NCBI RefSeq assembly: GCF_027596085.1
Contig: NC_072464.1
Span: forward strand, 15,017,624-15,081,623
Reading direction: 5' to 3'
Source of the DNA: Anoplopoma fimbria
Lineage: Eukaryota > Chordata > Actinopteri > Perciformes > Anoplopomatidae
Length of the DNA: 64,000 nucleotides
This document shows positions 53,479 through 64,000 of the stretch, piece by piece (position 1 is the first letter of the stretch; the number at the start of each line of letters is the position of its first letter). The notes under the pieces are model-generated. The model saw only the letters and a list, made by a program, of their open reading frames with translations, did not search any database and was not told where the DNA came from. The translations under genes were made by a program, and so were the position numbers.

Positions 53479-54507
53479 ATGTTGGATAAAGCCAGTGATG
53501 AAGACCAGCAGACCGGGCTCTGCTCAGACTGTGGATGCAGCCTGCCACAGCCCGACTCTGATTCCACCGACGCTTCGGCATCTCCTAAACAGCAGCGTGG
53601 GCAGAAAGCAGCCAGTCCTTCCAAATGTCCCACCTGCCAGGCGGGCAGCAGCCTCCCTAATGGGCGACGTCCACACCGCCGCCACCGCCTGGACCCTCAC
53701 AGTTGCAGCCTGTGCTCCAAAACCTTCATCTCGTCCGCCCACCTGACCCTTCACCTCACCTCTCACAACAAGGAAAGGAAGTTCAGATGCAGCACCTGTG
53801 GCAAGTACTTCCATCAGTCCTCCCACCTGATGGCACACAAGATAATCCACAGCGGGGACAGGCCGTTTAAATGCCCGGAGTGTGGTAAGACCTTCGGCCG
53901 CGCCTCACATCTGAAGACCCACCAGCGTCTCCACACGGGTGAAAAGCCCTTCAAGTGCACCTATTGTGACAAGTCATTCACACAGAAGGCCGGGCTCCTG
54001 GCACATGTTCGTCTACACACGGGGGAGCGGCCGTTCAAGTGTGAGCAGTGCGGTGAGGGTTTTCGCTCTTTGTCACTCCTGCTCTCACACAAGGCCGAGG
54101 AATCCGCCGGGGAGGCCAAACCAGAGTCAGCGCCGGCACCGAACCAGCCCGAGAAGACACAGAGTAGCCACGAGGATCTGAATTGTGGCGTCTGCTGCCG
54201 CACCTTTGTGCGATCGTCATACATCAGGCTGCACATACGCCTCAACAAAGGACAGCGGCCTTATCACTGCAAAGTGTGTAACAAGACCTTTGTGAAGCTG
54301 GATACGTTTGTGAACCACTGTGATAAACACTTGAGGCAGAAAAGGGATAAAAGTGTGGTGAAGGAGGATAAAGACAAAGTTGTGAAACCTCCCCTGTTTG
54401 TTCCTCTCTCAAGGCCTCCTCCTGCTGAACCCTCACCCGCTCAGCCTTTAACCTCGGAGGTCAACACGCGGTCCAGAGCAAAAGCGAAGAGTAAAACGGA
54501 GCCATGA
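53479..54507 (+). CDS. C2H2 zinc-finger protein, 342 residues
   Basis: Single coding exon starting MLDKASDEDQQ. After an N-terminal part with two CxxC pairs (residues 15-18 and 50-53) come zinc fingers with Cys at 76/79, 104/107, 132/135, 160/163, 188/191, 236/239 and 264/267. Fingers 2-4 have TGEKPF-type linkers and are complete, as are 1 and 7. Fingers 5 and 6 lack the last His (Glu and Asn in its place), so they may not bind zinc normally. A Glu/Ala/Pro-rich spacer of about 28 residues separates 5 from 6. The C-terminal tail is basic, then Pro-rich. It is probably a DNA-binding nuclear factor; no KRAB, BTB or SCAN domain is visible. I do not recognise a specific orthologue. Confidence 0.93.
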   Translation: MLDKASDEDQQTGLCSDCGCSLPQPDSDSTDASASPKQQRGQKAASPSKCPTCQAGSSLPNGRRPHRRHRLDPHSCSLCSKTFISSAHLTLHLTSHNKERKFRCSTCGKYFHQSSHLMAHKIIHSGDRPFKCPECGKTFGRASHLKTHQRLHTGEKPFKCTYCDKSFTQKAGLLAHVRLHTGERPFKCEQCGEGFRSLSLLLSHKAEESAGEAKPESAPAPNQPEKTQSSHEDLNCGVCCRTFVRSSYIRLHIRLNKGQRPYHCKVCNKTFVKLDTFVNHCDKHLRQKRDKSVVKEDKDKVVKPPLFVPLSRPPPAEPSPAQPLTSEVNTRSRAKAKSKTEP

Positions 54508-54586
54508 CCAAGAGGAGTGCATACACCGAGACAAAAATGCTCTTTTACTAAGAATAACTGTAGTGTCATGTTGATGTAATTCAAAA

Positions 54587-54617
54587 AATAAACCAGAAAA
54601 CCAACAGAACTAATAAA
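54587..54617 (+). terminator. polyadenylation signals of the zinc-finger gene
   Basis: Two AATAAA hexamers, at 54587-54592 and 54612-54617, about 80-110 nt after the stop. They predict a very short 3' UTR. Confidence 0.65.
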
Positions 54618-55418
54618 AAGTTAAATGTTTACACATGACTTAAGAAAGGGTCAAAGAGCAAATTAGTAGTTGAAACACTCCCAAAATACTTTAATGTGAT
54701 TGATATCAACACAAGTTTACCAATTGTCCAGATATTTCGTTTCAAATTATTAATTTATTGGGATTGATTAATTATCTTTGTAAGTACCACAATGTTGTTT
54801 TTGGATGCCCATTTCAGCTCATAAGGCTAATTGTCATTTGTGACAGTAGGATTACATTGGCGTACATGGTTCACTCTAATCTTGAATATAGAAAAAAAAG
54901 TATCTCTGAACATTATATTCATGGTTAATGTTTTCTTAAACCCATACAAGCCTAATAGCATGTATAGCACCCAAACTAATTACTATGTAAATGAAATGCC
55001 TATTGTAAAACAATCTGCACATAGACTAAAAATAAGCATAAAAGCATAGTGTGGAAGACTGAACCATTTCTTTTGTTGCACCATGTGTTCAAGACAATTT
55101 TTTTTGTCAGTTCATCGATCATAGTCTTCTAAAAAGCCTCTTTTTCCACCTAGCCAATGAACATTCAAGTCAAAGTTACAGAAACGCACCACAGTTCATT
55201 CTTTTCATGAAACTTAATTGTTAATCTGCTCTTATAACATGGTTCACAGTGTGCTGTATGTATCACCTGGGCCTGTAGTTATTACGCTTAACACCACGGG
55301 GCTACATGTGGGTTCAGATGAGCGTCACTTCATTCCAGGTCACCTCATTGACCCTTAAACTCAACAGAAGATGTATTTGGACTGTATCTGTGGATCTCCA
55401 CTGCTGACGGAGAATCTG
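54618..55418. other. gap between convergent zinc-finger and prmt2 3' ends
   Basis: About 0.8 kb of AT-rich sequence, probably mostly prmt2 3' UTR. A minus-strand AATAAA lies at 54759-54754. No other feature recognised. Confidence 0.5.
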
Positions 55419-60639
<5,221 letters not shown>

Positions 60640-60673
60640 GGCGGTTGTTTCGACTCGCCTACTGTTTGGTTTC

Positions 60674-60860
60674 CCTGAAAGAAATAAAGTAAACCGCTTC
60701 ACGAAATAACACGGTTCATGTTTCAGTAAAGAAGAACATTGTGTACTTAACGTAACTGGGAAATGAGCGGTAAAAAACAACAACAACACCGACTTCCACT
60801 GGTGTGGAACAAACACTTCCTGTTTCGGTTACCGAGTCTTCACGTGCTGTCGGAAATATC
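60674..60860 (-). promoter_or_regulatory. prmt2: prmt2 promoter and non-coding first exon
   Basis: The start-codon exon begins after TTTCTTTCAG at 60675, so a leader exon must lie upstream. A donor AC|GTTAAGT at 60752/60751 fits. An ETS-type site, ACAGGAAGTG on the minus strand (60823-60814), stands just upstream, typical of housekeeping promoters. The transcription start is not determined. Confidence 0.45.
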
Positions 60861-61000
60861 GGAATGATAAGTCCCCTTATTTTAGTTCGTCTTTATATTC
60901 GTTTTGTTGACATATAAGTATCGTATATGACTCTTCCTAATTTTCCCAAATTAGCTAACTTTATTGTCAAGGTATCTTCTCTGTTGCTACAGTCTAATTT

Positions 61001-61007
<7 letters not shown>

Positions 61008-61062
<55 letters not shown>
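61008..61062. repeat. (TA)n microsatellite
   Basis: About 27 TA units preceded by a few AC units, between the prmt2 promoter and the ercc1 3' end. Confidence 0.95.
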
Positions 61063-61068
<6 letters not shown>

Positions 61069-61262
61069 TATTAATCAAACCACTCAAAAGTTAAACTTCC
61101 GAACATGGAATGAGGCACCTAAAGGCAGCACTTCATTTTAAATTCTGTTAGTAGTGTCGTCTTCAAATTAAAAGATCCACTGAAAAAAAACCCTACTGCT
61201 TTTTGTTTATTTTTCCAGTAACCTTTCTGTTCTTCCAACTGTGTGTCATCTTAAGCAGTTTA

Positions 61263-61291
61263 GTGTGTGTGTGTGTGTGTGTGTGTATATA

Positions 61292-61338
<47 letters not shown>
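61263..61338. repeat. compound (GT)n-(TA)n microsatellite
   Basis: About 12 GT units, a short break, then about 21 TA units, in the same intergenic gap. Confidence 0.95.
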
Positions 61339-61345
<7 letters not shown>

Positions 61346-61433
61346 GACATTTAAGCACTCCCTGGTTGTTCCTTATTGAGAGCTAAGTAATAAAGAATTA
61401 AGGTACACTTTACAGTAAACAAATTACAAAATA

Positions 61434-61439
61434 TTTATT
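61434..61439 (-). terminator. ercc1: candidate ercc1 polyadenylation signal
   Basis: Minus-strand AATAAA about 255 nt after the ercc1 stop, giving a short 3' UTR. Confidence 0.5.
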
Positions 61440-61694
61440 TTCGTTAAAAAATAGTTAAGCAATGAACAAATGACATCAAATATTAAATCAATACAGCATA
61501 GAATCAGTGTACAGCTCTAACAGCTAAAGAGTTCACATCTTAAAATTCGAAAAAAAACACCCCTAGCTGATTCTCAGTCTCAGAGAAGTCACATTTCTTT
61601 CACCACCTTAGAAAATCAAGAGTGTTTATAGTATTAAATTCCGTCCTCTAGAGAGCATGTTTGTGCGCATGTCACAGATCCTTGGTAAGACGTT

Positions 61695-64000
61695 TCAGCT
61701 GTGTTTTGTCTTTGACTTGAGGAAGGGATTATGGAGCACATCGTAGAGTCGCCGTGCCTGTAAGCACAAAAGGTCAACATGGTTATATAAAGAAATGTTC
61801 CATCTACTTTCTGTATATTCAAATGGTGCACTTGTGTTTTCACTCACTTTTTGTGGTCCAAGGCCTGGACAGAGAACCAAGTCTTCCTTAGAGGCACTGA
61901 TGATTCCTTCTACAGACTGAAAAAAGCACACAATTCTTCATCTCAGTATGAAATTAATAGTTCAGAGTACACCATTAAATCAGTCTGTGGATATGTCTGT
62001 CCATATTCACTGATTGCAGTACAACAGCAATCTGAGGAATCATTTTCGCTGTAGTGGTACTCACTGAGAAAGTGGACAGCAAGGTAATGGCGTCGGTCTT
62101 GTTTACAGACTTCACAGTGGTCAGGCAATCAGTAACCTTAAAACAAACCAATCAAATCATAATTGCATTGTTCAAAGACTCAAAAAAACCTACACAACTT
62201 TTGCAAATACATTTACATTCAATTTTCCTTTACATTCTATGCGACTGCATAATATTCAGTCAATCACATAAAAAGGTCTTCCATATTGTCAATTGATCCC
62301 ATTAAAAATAGCAATAACTTCAATATTTAAATAAAAAAAAGGAAATCCACACACTTTTGACAGGTAGTTTTTCTCAACTTGCTCCTTCAGTAGGTCTGCA
62401 GGTTTCTTTTCGTAGGACTTATACGTTTCCAGGTAACGCCCTGCCTCCTCTGGACTGCCAAATCAACATGAAGAAAATATTAGTTATCATTATTTATTCT
62501 TTTTAGTTTATTATCAAGCACAATGTTCCCTTATCAACAGAAAAAGAGAATAAACTGGAGTTTGTCTAGGACTCAAATTTCTATCTGTTGATCCTGGCCG
62601 GAATAAACAACATAATAAAACAACATATCTTGAATGTTACAATTGAATGGTATGGAAAGACATTAAAACACATTACAAACCCAAAGAGACATTACATAAC
62701 ACATTCATCTTTTGATTACACACGTTTTAAGGTGGCAAAGCCAGGATTATTGAGAAAATGAAACATTTAAAAGAGCTTCCAAGCACACTCTCCTCTATGT
62801 CTGTGTCCTGTCAGTAGCTGTTCAGTCCACTTGGAAATATGTTGCACTTCTTACCTCCAGGCCAAGATGAGAGTGCAGTCAGCCATGATGCCGATGCGAG
62901 CCAGCTCCTTCAAAGTATGATGAGGATCTTTCTGTGATGGGATAAAAAAAAAGAAAAACAGGGGAAAAAACCACATTATCTTTAATCTCTATAAATGGAA
63001 CTTGGGGTTATATAGATCTCTATGGAGATGTTCTGGAAAAGTTTTTGAACCAGATCTGAATCTCTCATACAGTATCTAGTATTTTTTATTATTCCATTTT
63101 GTTAAATATAACATAAAAACCGAAACTAAAACATTGCATTCTAATCCTTGTCAGTACTTTTTAATATAAATTGTCATTACCTACCCGAGAGCTGTAATAG
63201 TTAACTAGCTAGCCTATTAAAATGTAGACATTTTTAGTTTTTTTTTTTTTTATCAATTTGTTGCTATGTTTTTTTAAATGAACAGCTGACCAGATATTCC
63301 CAAGGTCTTTTTTTTTTACATGAACATTAAGAAAAGTAGCATCAGTCTTGAACTGTGGAAGCCGTAAGCTTTGAACAAATTCAGACAAACGCTCTGCAAG
63401 CATAAGCACAAGAAAATAATACAAGTTCGGATGTAGCTCTCAAAACAGCAGCACTTTATAGGTTTTGAAGTATTGAGGTTTGAGTTAACCACAATAAGAA
63501 AAACAGAAAAAAAATGGATTAAAAACTTAATTTTATGTTGTTATAAATCTATTAAGTCTATTTTATCAATTAATTTAATTCATTTTTAAAGGTAATATTG
63601 CAGCAATTAATATAATTTAACACTGAAAATGTTGTATATTAGAAATAGGTACTAGTTTTTAACAGAGTACAATAGGACATTTAAGAAACATTAAAACATC
63701 TGGCATAGCTGGAGCACAGCGGGTTAAACAAACAAAATGTAACAATTTGATCAGAGTTGATGTACCGCTTTCAATAATTAAAATATGTCTCTTTTGGATC
63801 TGATAATGATTATAATGATTGGGCCTGGACTCTACAACTGTGAAGTTTAATAGAATAGAATATTGCCTTGTAAGAGTTAAAACACTTAAGCAGTTTAAGA
63901 TGTGTGACTATGTGAATAAATATAATCTGTAAATGTCAATGTACGGATTACAAAACTTTTTTTTGTTTTTACTTACCACGTCTACTTGCACCAGTAACAC
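61695..64000 (-). CDS. ercc1: ercc1, DNA excision repair protein (C-terminal half; 5' part beyond window)
   Basis: Exons in transcription order: 64000(+)-63977, 62931-62855, 62454-62355, 62136-62065, 61916-61848, 61757-61695; all phases agree. The visible protein reads [67 protein letters not shown], then [20 protein letters not shown] and [14 protein letters not shown]. This covers the end of the central nuclease-like domain (catalytically inactive in ERCC1) and the tandem helix-hairpin-helix domain that pairs with XPF (ERCC4). The XPF-ERCC1 endonuclease cuts 5' of lesions in nucleotide excision repair and acts in crosslink repair. The C-terminus KSKTKHS is a little longer than in human. No break is visible. 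Confidence 0.95.
62932..63976. other. ercc1 intron, 1.0 kb
   Basis: AT-rich intron with several homopolymer A/T runs. No other feature recognised. Confidence 0.75.

Noticed and set aside
60893..61087. Frame with a Tyr-Ile repeat
   Set aside because: Translation of the TA microsatellite.

Overview
The window is vertebrate nuclear DNA, almost certainly from a teleost fish. It has many short exons with GT-AG introns, long CA/TG and TA microsatellites, decayed transposon pieces, and genes that read as clear orthologues of human DIP2A, PRMT2 and ERCC1. There is no operon structure, CRISPR array, plasmid or prophage signal. All gene models were built by hand from reading frames, splice signals and phase, so exon ends are predictions.

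Layout. (1) 1-31150, plus strand: most of dip2a (36 exons seen, 3941-29294; the first coding exons lie upstream of the window), with a 3' UTR to about 31150. (2) 31.8-52.44 kb, minus strand: a giant sacsin-like gene. It has a short 5' UTR exon, six small or medium coding exons and one 10.9-kb coding exon, giving about 4,264 residues. The product has three HSP90-like ATPase modules, a J domain and a C-terminal HEPN-type region. In this sequence the giant exon carries a one-base frame break near 39.7 kb. (3) 52.9-54.6 kb, plus strand: a C2H2 zinc-finger gene, head to head with the sacsin-like gene. (4) 55.4-60.8 kb, minus strand: prmt2, complete, with an apparent GC splice donor in its last intron. 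(5) 61.4 kb to the window end, minus strand: the C-terminal half of ercc1, running off the edge.

The genes are not one pathway. DIP2A is an acyl-adenylate-type protein, PRMT2 an arginine methyltransferase and ERCC1 the XPF partner in nucleotide excision repair. The dip2a-prmt2 proximity is shared with human 21q22.3. The sacsin-like and zinc-finger genes sit between them here.

The most interesting locus is the sacsin-like gene. Upstream of a TATA box it has two IRF-type motifs (AANNGAAACT class), which suggests interferon control. Its spliced leader has a small upstream ORF whose stop overlaps the main start codon. Its probable 3' UTR is largely a 12-copy minisatellite of about 84 bp. Other points worth checking are a 30-nt in-frame candidate microexon in dip2a, a LINE fragment next to a sacsin-like exon, and the prmt2 GC donor.
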